DNA of 64,000 nt from Atopsyche davidsoni. Lineage: Eukaryota; Arthropoda; Insecta; Trichoptera; Hydrobiosidae. Below the pieces are notes generated by a model. That model saw only the letters and a program-made list of their open reading frames with translations, had not been told where the DNA came from and ran no database searches. This document shows, piece by piece, positions 10,959 to 19,715 of this stretch (position 1 is its first letter; each line of letters opens with the position of its first letter). The translations under genes and the position numbers were made by a program. The stretch is from contig JAILWY010000018.1 of NCBI GenBank assembly GCA_022113835.1, forward strand, positions 20,421,501-20,485,500. The letters run 5' to 3'.

Positions 10959-12218
10959 ATGGCGAAGCACGTAAATATGAGTGACCTCAAAGTAGTAGAT
11001 CTGAAGAGAGAACTTGAAGAACGTGATTTGTTAACCACAGGGATGAAGTCAGCCCTTGTACAAAGATTGAAGGAATCCCTGGCGCAAGAGGGCCACAACC
11101 CAGAGGAGTTCCTTTTTGAAGTGCCGTGCAGCATTAATGATTTATCCAAAAAGCTGGACGAACAATCCAGAAAGACGGACGAACAATCCAAAAAGCTGGA
11201 CGAACTGGGGACAAAATTGGATTCAATGAAGTACCGGCTAATGAAAACCATTTCAGGCACCGGTAACATCGGTGCGAGGACCGTCGGCGTGGCCACGGTG
11301 GAAGCTATATCGATCACCGGAGAAATCGGTGCGAGGACCGTCGGCGTGGCCGCGGTGGAAGCTATTTCGGGCACCGGAGAAATCGGTGCAAGGACCGTCG
11401 GCGTGGCCGCGGTAGAAGCTATTTCGGGCACCGGAGAAATTGGTGCAAGGACCGTCGGCGTGGCCGCGGTGGAAGCCATTTCGGGCACCGGAGAAATCAG
11501 TGCGAGGACCGTCGGCGTGGCCGCGGTGGAAGCCATTTCGGGCACCGGAGAAATCAGTGCGAGGACCGTCGGCGTGGCCGCGGTGGAAGCCATTTCGAGC
11601 ACTGGTGGAATGGACGTGAAGACCGGCAGCGGGGCCTCGGTCGGAACGGGATTTGGCTCAGGAAGGAGAGCGCGAGAAGGGACATCAGGACCATCGTCGC
11701 GGAGCATGGTACTTTGCGTGCGGGTGGCACTGGACAGAGCGCGAAGAGGTGCATCAGGACCGTCATCGCGGAGCATGGTGCTTCGGCGGCGAGTGGCGTT
11801 GAGCGGAACGCGAGGAGGTGCATCAGGACCATCGTCGCGGAGCATGGTACTTCGCGCGCGGGTGGCACTGAACAGGGCGCGAGGAGGTGCATCAGAACCA
11901 TCGTCGCGGAGCATGGTACTTCGCGCGCGGGTGGCACTGAACAGAGCGCGAGGGAGGTGCATCAAGACCGTCGCCGCGGAGCATGGAGCTTCACGGGGAA
12001 GTGGCGTTAGAAAGAGCGCGAGGGAGGTGCAACAGGTCCATCATCGCGGAGCATGGCATTTCGCGGGGAGATGGCGATGGGCATTTCGCGGAGGAGGCCA
12101 ACAGTTCCATCATCGCGGAGCATGGCATTTCGCGGGGAGATGGCGATGGGCATTTCGCGGAGGAGGCCAACAGGTTCATCGTCGCGGAAAATGGTACTTC
12201 GCGGGCGAGAGGCCCTAG
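10959..12218 (+). CDS. SAP-domain gag-like protein of the LTR element
   Basis: The frame encodes 419 residues and starts 74 bp after the LTR, the first ATG of the internal region. Residues about 7-41 match the SAP motif (LKVVDLKRELEERDL, then GMKSALVQRLKESL), a helix-turn-helix-like DNA/chromatin-binding fold. Residues about 60-92 look like a short coiled coil (KKLDEQSRKTDEQSKKLDEL). Residues 98-211 are six perfect-length 19-residue repeats of the type ISGTGEIGARTVGVAAVEA. Residues about 240-419 derive from a second DNA array and change character where the array shifts frame. No zinc knuckle, major-homology region, protease or polymerase is seen. Position implies a Gag-like role, perhaps chromatin-directed. 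The intact frame argues for recent selection or recent origin. The C-terminal half may not be functional protein. Confidence 0.75.
   Translation: MAKHVNMSDLKVVDLKRELEERDLLTTGMKSALVQRLKESLAQEGHNPEEFLFEVPCSINDLSKKLDEQSRKTDEQSKKLDELGTKLDSMKYRLMKTISGTGNIGARTVGVATVEAISITGEIGARTVGVAAVEAISGTGEIGARTVGVAAVEAISGTGEIGARTVGVAAVEAISGTGEISARTVGVAAVEAISGTGEISARTVGVAAVEAISSTGGMDVKTGSGASVGTGFGSGRRAREGTSGPSSRSMVLCVRVALDRARRGASGPSSRSMVLRRRVALSGTRGGASGPSSRSMVLRARVALNRARGGASEPSSRSMVLRARVALNRARGRCIKTVAAEHGASRGSGVRKSAREVQQVHHRGAWHFAGRWRWAFRGGGQQFHHRGAWHFAGRWRWAFRGGGQQVHRRGKWYFAGERP
11250..11591 (+). repeat. 57-bp tandem array inside the gag frame (6 units)
   Basis: Six head-to-tail units of exactly 57 bp encode 19-residue repeats. 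The exact multiple of three preserves the reading frame. Differences between units are few: the first has NIG and VATVE, the last two have EISART. A degenerate seventh unit follows (SSTGGMDVKTGSG). GC content is far above that of the host DNA. Confidence 0.9.
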
Positions 12219-12260
12219 ACAAAGCGCGGAGGAGGTCAACAGGACCATCATCGCGAAGCG
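11677..12260 (+). repeat. ~69-70-bp minisatellite in the LTR element (about 8-9 units)
   Basis: Units contain GGTGCATCAGGACC, a TCGCGGAGCATGG core and a GCGCGAGG boundary. The first units are 69 bp. Single-base insertions in the boundary G-run (around 11950 and 12020) shift the frame between later units. The array is open in several frames on both strands, so the long frames on the opposite strand here are by-products of repeat composition. Confidence 0.85.
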
Positions 12261-12352
12261 TGGCATTCTGCGAGCGAGTGAAGTGTGGACAGAATATAAC
12301 ATTGTGTAATGTTGTTTCTTTTTTTTTTTTTTGTAAATTATTCGGCATATAA

Positions 12353-13074
12353 ATGGACCCCCGGCGCGTAAAGATAAGTGTGAGTGAAAGTGTTAACTGG
12401 CGGATAATTACGATCGCCGACGGCCACGGCGAGCAACGAGCGATCCTTTGGGCCGAGAGGACAACAGCACTACATCCGCAATCTGACGGAATGGTCGAAA
12501 GAATGAACCGGACTATGGGTAAAGATTTATCCAAAGTTGTCGCTGATCATCAAGGGGACTGGGACCGACACCTGCACCTGTTCCTATGGCGTATCGTTCT
12601 TCCATCCACGAGGCAACTAGACAAACACCAGCCAGTGTAATTTTCAGGCGAGAACTGCGCCTCCCGTGCGATTTGAAGTTCGGAGGAAAACCTGAAGAAA
12701 GCCTGGCGGGAGAAGGTTACGTCTCAGACTTACGCCGTCAGCTAAACGAAACTCATGACAAAGTACGTGTCAATATCCAAGGTGCTAGTGATAAGATGAA
12801 GGACCGATGCGACCTGGGAGCCGAAGGAAGTGAACACCAAGCCAGGGACCTGGTTTGGCTATTCAATCCCCAGAGACGGAGGGGGTTCTCTCCGAAACTT
12901 TAACTGGCGTGGGACGGTTTGTACGAAGTAATGAAGAGGATAAATGATGTAATATATCGCATCCGGAAGAGACCGAATGGAAAATCTAGGGTTGTTCATT
13001 TTAATCGCCTGAGCCTGTTGGAAGTAACACCATGTCAACGTGGACCAGACTGCTGCTACTTACACATGAACTAA
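12353..13074 (+). pseudogene. Ty3/gypsy integrase C-terminal remnant
   Basis: From about 12460 the frame encodes TTALHPQSDGMVERMNRT, the conserved block around the third catalytic residue (Glu) of the DDE integrase core. The two catalytic Asp residues and the zinc-binding N-terminus are absent, removed by a deletion whose edge lies near 12440-12460. Near 12583-12587 the homology jumps to another frame (YRSSIHEATRQTPA), implying an indel. A TAA at 12901-12903 then interrupts the GPY/F-like module, which continues in frame (WDGLYEVMKRINDVIYRI) to 13072. The product is inactive. Together with the missing polymerase, it makes this copy dependent on a partner element. Confidence 0.88.
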
Positions 13075-13104
13075 CAACGAGTGTTCCGGGACGGAACATT
13101 GCCT

Positions 13105-13117
13105 AAGGAGGGGGTAG
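13105..13117 (+). other. Polypurine tract
   Basis: AAGGAGGGGGTAG immediately precedes the 3' LTR start at 13118, in the position expected for plus-strand priming. Confidence 0.75.
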
Positions 13118-13414
13118 TGTTACGGTCCAGCAGTAAGTTTGAAAAACGAACACCATAAACAAAGGGACTCTGGAAGGATCGAGCGACCATCGATTAGGAG
13201 CGCCGAGACGCGGTCTTTGAGAAGACCGAATGTTGGAGATGCAAGGGGGGAAGCCATTTTGTGACTAGTGTCAAACGGGGCTTCGGCCTGTCTGCATTCA
13301 TAACAATGTTAATATAAATATATAATGTGGAAATAAATACTCTGTACGTAGATAAATAAATATAACTTGTGTTGACATAAATAAGCGTTTAAATGTGAAC
13401 CCCGGCACGTTACA
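13118..13414 (+). repeat. 3' long terminal repeat
   Basis: 297 bp, identical by eye to 10588-10884, followed by the target duplication ATAA at 13415-13418. Confidence 0.93.
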
Positions 13415-13418
13415 ATAA

Positions 13419-15084
13419 TTATCACTTTTTTATTCTTTCAATTAACAAATTGCATGCTATTAACGCTTGCAAAGTGTTTTGTCAGTCCTTTTAGCAAGGC
13501 TTTACTCACCATCTTTATAGACTTGTAAATTATTTGACCATTCGTTTACAAATATTAAAATAAAATAGTATCAACCAAGAGTGTTCTCTTAGTTTATGCT
13601 TTTATGGTTATTGTACACATTGTAATATTAAAAACTGGTATTTTAAATATAAAATAAAGTATTTTTACCTTTAAATACTTCCGTACACATACAGAGCGTT
13701 GTCAATATGGCAATACAATATTATATCTTAGACATAGTCCTTGTTTATAATTAATAGCATATACCTAGAGTATACACGTATCTCTCCGGTACACATAGCT
13801 ATGTACATTAGTATCAATACAAAGGGAGGTGCTTACAATCGATCTATGTCAAAATCACAACTCCTGTTGAACACATCCATTCCGCAGCATGATCAATGCG
13901 ATCCGCAACATCCGCCGGAACAGCTCAATCCGCAGGGTGGGAGGGGGTCGCCACCCTCAGCAGTGATCGGCAATAATACCACCAATTACCCATCCTCAGG
14001 GCTACCGACTGCAAACTTGTCGTTCCTATCCGTTTATTCCTAGAGGATAAATTACCCTATGAGAAGAACAGAAGAAATTGCATAAAATAGTTGTAATTCT
14101 ATCTCGTGATATCAAAATTTAAAAATTATTGTTTTTTTTGAGGCGTCACAGAGAAAACTGCAAAATATTTTCTGTTTATTTCAATCTGAATCACATTGTT
14201 TAAAATTTGTTTATCATCACAATTAAAGCAATTTGTAAAATTAAGTTATTCTTACGATTATACATGTATAGTGTTTACTAAATATGTACACATCTCAGCA
14301 ACCCTGTTCAAAATCAGTCCACACCTGGACGGTATGTTTCACCTGAGGTGCAGGTTATTTGGTTGAATGATTCCCACATCTAATACTCTGCTATATCGAA
14401 GCGTCAAAATTGATTAGTTCAATCCTGCGATTTCATCACCTTGTACAAAATAAAATTAGATCAATTACTGGTATTCGTTAAAGCAGAAAAATGTAACTCT
14501 CTGATCTTCATGAAGTTACAATTAAGAATAAGATGTATTTTTCTTCCAAGTGATGGATACGACATATACAAGTATATGTAGACTCATCAGATAAAACTCC
14601 ACTCGGACTTGCTAGTCGCTGGACAACGGTCCGGATTTGTTTTGAGTTTTAATGCAGACTAAAAAAAAAGCTTATATTTTGACTGAAATAAATCGGCCAG
14701 TCAAAATATTTCTGCAAGTATTTCAAGCATTGGCGAATGTCTGCCAGTGCATGTTGTACAGTTAGCAAGCAGCAATGGCATCTTAACAATCCGTCGATTA
14801 GTCTCGCACGTCTGGCAATACGGGGCTGCACCAAGACGCGCCGGGATATTATATATTATCCTCTCCGCACGGCTGCCGAGAGACTATTGATCAATACGCT
14901 AAAGTACAACATTCAAATGCACTCAACACGGTCGGGCGGTAATCGCCTTACGTGGTGGGAGGCGAGATATTCGGCCTGGGCGGCGGGGGTTGAATCCGAA
15001 CTTCCGGGCAACACAAGTAGTTCCTTATATTAAAGCGATGCTTGTATTTATATAGTTTTAGATTTGAGTCTAAAATTCATGTTT
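13419..15084. other. Non-coding AT-rich stretch
   Basis: No gene or recognised repeat. Two less AT-rich patches (13850-14040 and 14730-15010) give short open frames of about 100 codons without recognisable domains. The second ends with GGCCTGGGCGGCGGGGGTTG and may be a regulatory island. Confidence 0.4.
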
Positions 15085-15890
15085 ATCTTGAAGCCCACTA
15101 AGTGGTCAATATCGCCCCCCAGGGATCGATTCCGCCCTGCGAAAAAATTTTCGACAGCGAAAAATTAAATTGGGGGTCCATGAACTGTAAATGGGGGTCT
15201 ACGAGAGTGGATCCCATTTAAGCAGGTCATCACCAAAGTTTAGGCATTCCGTATATAAATTCAATATTTTTGACGGAGAGTACTTGGTGGAATTCCATTT
15301 TAATATTTTTGAATAAAATACTTGAGTGATTTTCCACATTTTCGTTTTTATTAGTGACCGGTTTCGACAACCTTTCACGTTGGCATTATCAAACAGAGTG
15401 AACGCCAACGTGAAAGGTTGGCGAAACCGGTCACTAATAAAAACGAAAATGTGGAAAATCACTCAAGTATTTTATTCAAAAATATCATTCCTTATATGTT
15501 ATAATGCACCGAACACAGATTGTACCTATGGACTTTGTGACGAATCGAATTCGTTTTAATGTCAACCTTTCACGTTGGCATTTTATTTAAGATATTAAAA
15601 TGAAATTCCACCAAGTACTCTCTGTCAAAAATATTGATTTTCTTAATGTTACTATATTTGCATTTTGTGTGTTTTTAATTAATAAAGTAATAATAATAAA
15701 TAACTTTACATGTATTAAATCTACTGTACAGTTAACCCTATGAAAGTGAGTTGTTCTATATAAAATGTCAAAAATATGTTTAAAGTTGATGAATTTGTAA
15801 AAATTCAACATTAGCATGGCAGGTGGTCTACGAAAAACAGGAAAACTCGACAAGGGGTCTACGGGACAAAATAGTTTGGGAACCTTTGCT
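15085..15890 (-). mobile_element. hAT-type non-autonomous element, interrupted
   Basis: The right end reads TAGTTTGGGAACCTTTGCTG, the reverse complement of the hAT-like terminus CAGCAAAGGTTCCCAAAC. The left end near 15096 (AAGTGGTCAATATCGCCCCC) matches the far end of the related element at 30203-30444 (reverse complement AAAGTAGTCAATATCGACCC). A shared interior block (ATTTGCATTTTGTGTG, about 15658) confirms that the two copies are one family in opposite orientation. Between the ends lies the family X palindrome (15266-15640), apparently a later insertion. No clean 8-bp duplication could be fixed because the left boundary is diverged. Confidence 0.6.
15266..15640. repeat. Family X palindromic repeat cluster
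   Basis: Arms 15303-15384 and 15404-15485 form an 82-bp inverted repeat with one visible mismatch and a 19-bp spacer. Each arm carries the family X sequence: ACTTGAGTGATTTTCCACA, a GTGACCGGTTTCG motif and CAACCTTTCACGTTGGC. A further inverted partial copy occupies 15563-15640 (CACCAAGTACTCTCTGTC). RNA from this locus would fold into a long hairpin. Related copies lie at 19.3-19.7, 24.2 and 58.8 kb. No protein is encoded. Confidence 0.85.
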
Positions 15891-15949
15891 GTAGCCTCTA
15901 ATCTTGAACACGATTTCGCAATAAAGTGACAAAATCTTGCAGGTAAAAA

Positions 15950-16430
15950 TACTCCTTTTTTGTCAGTACAGAACTGACTCGGAAAAGCGAAAATGAAGTA
16001 TTATTTAATTGTCACTTTTTTTTTTTTACAGAATATTAAAAAATATATAAATTATATTTATCTATTTTTTTATTTAATAAACGTTCCCTTTCAAGGTCAA
16101 ATAAAGTTTTGAAGATGTTGAAAAATTTGATAAAATGACTACTTTCAAAACCAAAGTTTGTTTAAGTTTTTTTTAAATTTTTAAACTAATCTCTCACCAT
16201 ACATAATATATATATACATAATCTTTAATTCTAATTTTAAAAAAGGATACCTAAATGCTTAGGATTCTAGATTCGTCAGTTATAATAATCTCCTAATGCC
16301 TAAACATAAATCGGGAAAATACATATTTATTACATTTAATGTAAGAAAATTTGTAAGAAAAAAAAATTATCCATAAGAGGAATGTATCTAGCTTTTAGCA
16401 TTAATTTTTTTTATCAGTGCAGTAAATTTT
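15950..16430 (+). repeat. Dispersed repeat family Z, copy 1
   Basis: A diverged match to the reverse complement of 51410-51900. Shared landmarks in order: TTTAATTGTCAC with a T-run, GGTCAAATAAAGTTTTGAAGATG (GGTTAAAATAAAATCTTGAAGATG in the other), TTTGATAAAATGAC, CAAAACCAAAG, and a GGAATGTATCTAGCTTTT-type block. The two copies are on opposite strands. The ends share a CACGATTTCGC...AGGTAAAA motif in inverted orientation relative to the body, suggesting terminal inverted repeats. Element type unknown. Confidence 0.6.
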
Positions 16431-16849
16431 TTGCAAAATATTTACTAAAATTATCAAAAAACCCATCAAAGGTCTCCAGCCCCTTATAAAGTTGAACCCG
16501 GATATGATTTTTCGTTTATTCCTTATTTTTACTGAACTTTTTATTGAAACTGTAGTTTTTCATCTTATCGCATCGTTTAAATGTACATATTTAAATATTT
16601 GAATCTGTTTTTTTACTTTTTATAATAATTTTATTACTAATGTTTAAAATTGAATGTCCGAGTGATTTTTTAATACATTTTTAGCACAATTGACAAGTTA
16701 AAACAAAACTTTTTCGTTTATTGCCTTTTCGCAGTTAATTTTTTTGGATTCGATTTGAATTTTTGAAACAATGATATGCAAAAAAAAAAAAACAACCCGC
16801 AACTCTGTTGTGGCTGATTGGATCATCGCCTGCAGTAGCTGGGCTCAAA

Positions 16850-17109
16850 ATCTTCCACGCGAAATTGAGCATTTGAATAAAACATAATTACAATCACCAG
16901 CGATGGCGTTTCTTACAAACACGAAACACGATCCATCCAGAATAATAACACTCGGCGGGACTGAATTTTGCTAATTAATTTGCATGTAACCCTTCGCTCC
17001 GCAATATCTTATTCAGGGAGTAATTTAGTCGCCGGCCGCCCTAATCCGCCTGAGCCGGCGGAGCTCGGCTCCGGCCCAATTAGCTGCGGGGCGCTTCCCG
17101 CACCTTGCA
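16850..17109. promoter_or_regulatory. GC-rich island with homeodomain/POU-like sites
   Basis: A GC-rich block (17030-17109) is preceded by GCTAATTAATTTGCATG at about 16968, which contains overlapping TAATTA homeodomain and ATTTGCAT octamer-like motifs. The CCCAATTAGCTGCGGGGC at about 17076 adds a TAAT-type core. It resembles a developmental enhancer. The satellite array begins immediately after. No coding evidence. Confidence 0.35.
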
Positions 17110-18035
17110 TCAAGAATCACATGTAAACTACTGCTGTCGACAGGCAAAAATCTAACCAATAATCCAAAATTCAATATACACATCACATACGAAATACTGC
17201 CGTCTACAAGCAAAAATATAATCAATTTATAGAGCAGCCAATGAACCGTACATTGTACGTAAGTATCACATGTAAACTACTACTGTCGACAAGCAAAAAT
17301 CTAAGCTTTAATCCAAAATTCAGTAAAACACATTACATATAAACTACTGTTGTCTACAAGCAAAAATATAATGAATTTATAGAGCAGCCAAAGAACCGTA
17401 CAGTGCACGCAAGTATCACATGTAAACTACTGCTGTCGACAGGCAAAAATCTAAGCAATAATCCAAAATTCAATAAAACACATCACATATAAACTACTGC
17501 TGTCGACAAGCTAAAATCTAATCAATTATTTGACAATTTATGTAAAAGAATAGCTAAAGAACCGTACATTGAACATTAGAATCACATGTAAACTACTGCT
17601 GACGACAGGCAAAAATCTACGCAATTATTTGATTCTCAATAGAACAGCCACAGAACCGTAGATTCGTTTTTAGAATCACACGTAAACTACTGCTGTCGAC
17701 AGGCAAAAATCTAAACAATAATTCAAAATTTAATAAAACACATCACATATAAACTACTGCTGTCTACAAGCAAAAAACTAATCAATTATTCGACAATTTA
17801 TAGGACAGCCAAATAACCGTACATTGCACTTTAGAATCACATGTAAACTACTGCTGATGACAGGCAAACATCTACGCAATTATTCGATACTCAATAAAAC
17901 AGCTACAGAACCGTACATTGTATTCTAGAATCCCACGTTTACAATTGCTGTCTACAAGCAAAAATCTAATCAATAATTCGACATTTAATAGAAATTTAAT
18001 TAAGAAACAGATGTTAACCACTGTATACAAGCAAA
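17110..18035 (+). repeat. Higher-order tandem satellite-like array
   Basis: Eleven half-units share ATCACATGTAAACTACTGCTG, a TCGACAGGCAAAAATCTA-type block and an AATCAAT/AATAAT tail. ATCAC starts lie at 17116, 17182, 17265, 17332 (ATTAC), 17415, 17482, 17581, 17675, 17742, 17836 and 17930 (ATCCC). Spacings are 66, 83, 67, 83, 67, 99, 94, 67, 94, 94: a short A-type and a longer B-type unit alternate, and later units lose the A partner. The B-type units carry an extra AGCCAAAGAACCGTACATTG segment. Divergent remnants run on to about 18120. No coding frame. Confidence 0.9.
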
Positions 18036-18120
18036 ACCTATGTAATATTTCATATTTAACAGATTCTTATATAACAACTATTGTTTATAACCATACATTG
18101 TAAACTACTGATGTCCACTT

Positions 18121-18955
18121 TCAAATGTCAAGACAATTATATAATATTTAAAATTATTTTTAAATAACAGCCATAAAACAGTATGTCTTGAAATATAGAC
18201 ACATTTTTTTTTAAATTGAATAATTATTTACCTAGTTTCTTGATTTTTTTAGTGAGCCATCCAAATTGCCAACATATTGCACGTTGTGTTCTAATATTTA
18301 ATATGTACTAATTAAGCGAATTTGAATAGAAGTTTCATACATTTTGCAATAACAAGTTTATTGACATACATAGTAGTAAAAATGCTAATTTTTATATTGC
18401 GGTAGCTGTTTATATACTGTCGCGTGTGTATTGTAAACGATTGCCACTGAACATATTTTTCTTTATATTAGTTATCATTTAAATAACAAAACCCAGTCTT
18501 AACCGTGTTTGAGAGCAGGAGATTAACTATCCAGTAGTGAACATATATTGAGATGATTCCAGTCCCTAAACATCATGCATCTTCCTAATCGGCTCTTATA
18601 ATATTAGAGTTTTCCATCATAAAGGAAAAAATTTCTTTTATGAATTGAGTATAAGAAAGCAAGAGTTACGTTCATATTTAAAAAGCTTCACAGACACATT
18701 CGTAGATTTAAGAAATTTTTAGTATATCACAACGCTACTAAAAGAAATTTATTTTCTTAAGCTTAAATACATTTCAGTTGAAGCAGCATTTTTCTTGGGG
18801 AAAGCAGATAAAACTAAAATACGATTATACGAAAATTAAAACATGAAAATAAGTTTATTTAACAATTATCTGATCAATCTCAATCTGATATATTTAAATT
18901 TTTTTTTTCAAATTCAGAGAGGTTTTTTTTCGTTTCGGGTGACACTGGGATTTGA
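18121..18955. other. AT-rich non-coding stretch
   Basis: No gene, recognised repeat or GC-rich island. Homopolymer A and T runs only. Confidence 0.5.
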
Positions 18956-18959
18956 AATA

Positions 18960-19228
18960 TTACGAATTGATGCAGTTTATTCCGCGCATGTACGCCCGAA
19001 GGTGTCTCCGGCGTGACCCTGGCTGGGATGCTGCTCTCTCCGGTCCCGCAATGTTGACACTGACTCTTGACACTTGTCGGTAAACACGGCCTGACCACTC
19101 TTAGCATATTTGTCTTCGTGCACACAGAACGTGACTGCCGGTCGAAGGTCGTCCGCCATGGTATCTTGATGAAGTCGCAAGTCGCTGCCAAGAGATTCAT
19201 TTTGTGTGAATAACAAATATACCTTCAT
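18960..19228 (-). pseudogene. GC-rich fragment, open in two minus frames, unassigned
   Basis: About 240 bp of clearly higher GC reads open on the minus strand in two frames of 83 and 106 codons. One contains MADDLRPAVTFCVHEDKYAK and the other CGTGESSIPARVTPETPSG. I recognise neither. It abuts the 261-bp tandem duplication with no gap and may be a transduced piece of coding sequence or a transposon gene fragment. Single-exon coding status is unproven. Confidence 0.2.
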
Positions 19229-19715
19229 TCAATTGTGCCGAGGTTTATTTTGTTGAACACAGACATAAGATCAAAGAGGCTACATTGATTATGCAGATTT
19301 AACATCTATGCTTATAGAAATTCAATATTCTCGACAGAGAGTACTTGGTGGAATTCCATTTTAATATTTTTGAATAAAATACTTGAGTGATTTTCCACAT
19401 GTTCGTTTTTATTTGTGACCGGTTTCGTCAACCTTTCACGTTGGCATTATCAGAGATTCATTTCGTCAGAATAACAAATATGCCTTTATTCAATTGTGCC
19501 AAAGTTTATTTTGTTGAACTCAACCATAAGATCAAAGAGGCTACATTATATTAGCGAGAATTTTAAAGTATGCAGATTTAACATTTATAGAAATTCAATA
19601 TTTTTTACTTGGTGGAATTCCATTTTAAACCGGTCTCAAATAAAAACGAACACGTGGAAAATCACTCAAGTATTTTATTCAAAAATATCACTCAAGTACT
19701 TTATTCAGATATAAT
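19193..19715 (+). repeat. 261-bp tandem duplication containing family X
   Basis: Copies start at 19193 and 19454, both AGATTCATTT, and share AATAACAAATAT, TTCATTCAATTGTGCC, TTTATTTTGTTGAAC, ATAAGATCAAAGAGGCTACATT and then the family X block (CTTGGTGGAATTCCATTTTA). The first copy carries the full family X tail with GTGACCGGTTTCGTCAACC. In the second, the X block is shortened and followed by an inverted X piece (19630-19705). This shows that X belongs to a larger repeated unit. Confidence 0.8.

Larger units (their letters stand above)
10588..13414 (+). mobile_element. Ty3/gypsy-type LTR retrotransposon, young, non-autonomous
   Basis: Complete insertion of 2,827 bp. LTRs at 10588-10884 and 13118-13414 (297 bp each) begin TGTTACGG, end CGTTACA and show no difference on reading. 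The direct 4-bp duplication ATAA flanks the element (10584-10587 and 13415-13418), the usual length for Ty3/gypsy integration. A primer-binding site follows the 5' LTR and a purine run precedes the 3' LTR. The interior holds a SAP-domain gag-like frame, two tandem-repeat arrays and the end of an integrase with a frameshift and a stop. Protease, reverse transcriptase and RNase H are missing. Identical LTRs imply recent insertion, so a deleted copy was probably mobilised in trans. Confidence 0.93.

Noticed and set aside
10892..11965. 357-codon open frame on the minus strand across the LTR element
   Set aside because: It is the antisense of the minisatellite and 57-bp arrays, which are open in several frames because of unit composition, and it runs opposite to LTR, PBS and PPT.
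17110..18035. Regularly spaced repeats resembling a CRISPR array
   Set aside because: The repeats form diverged monomers of alternating length with conserved inter-repeat sequence, the DNA is eukaryotic, and no cas-like genes exist. A satellite-type array explains it.
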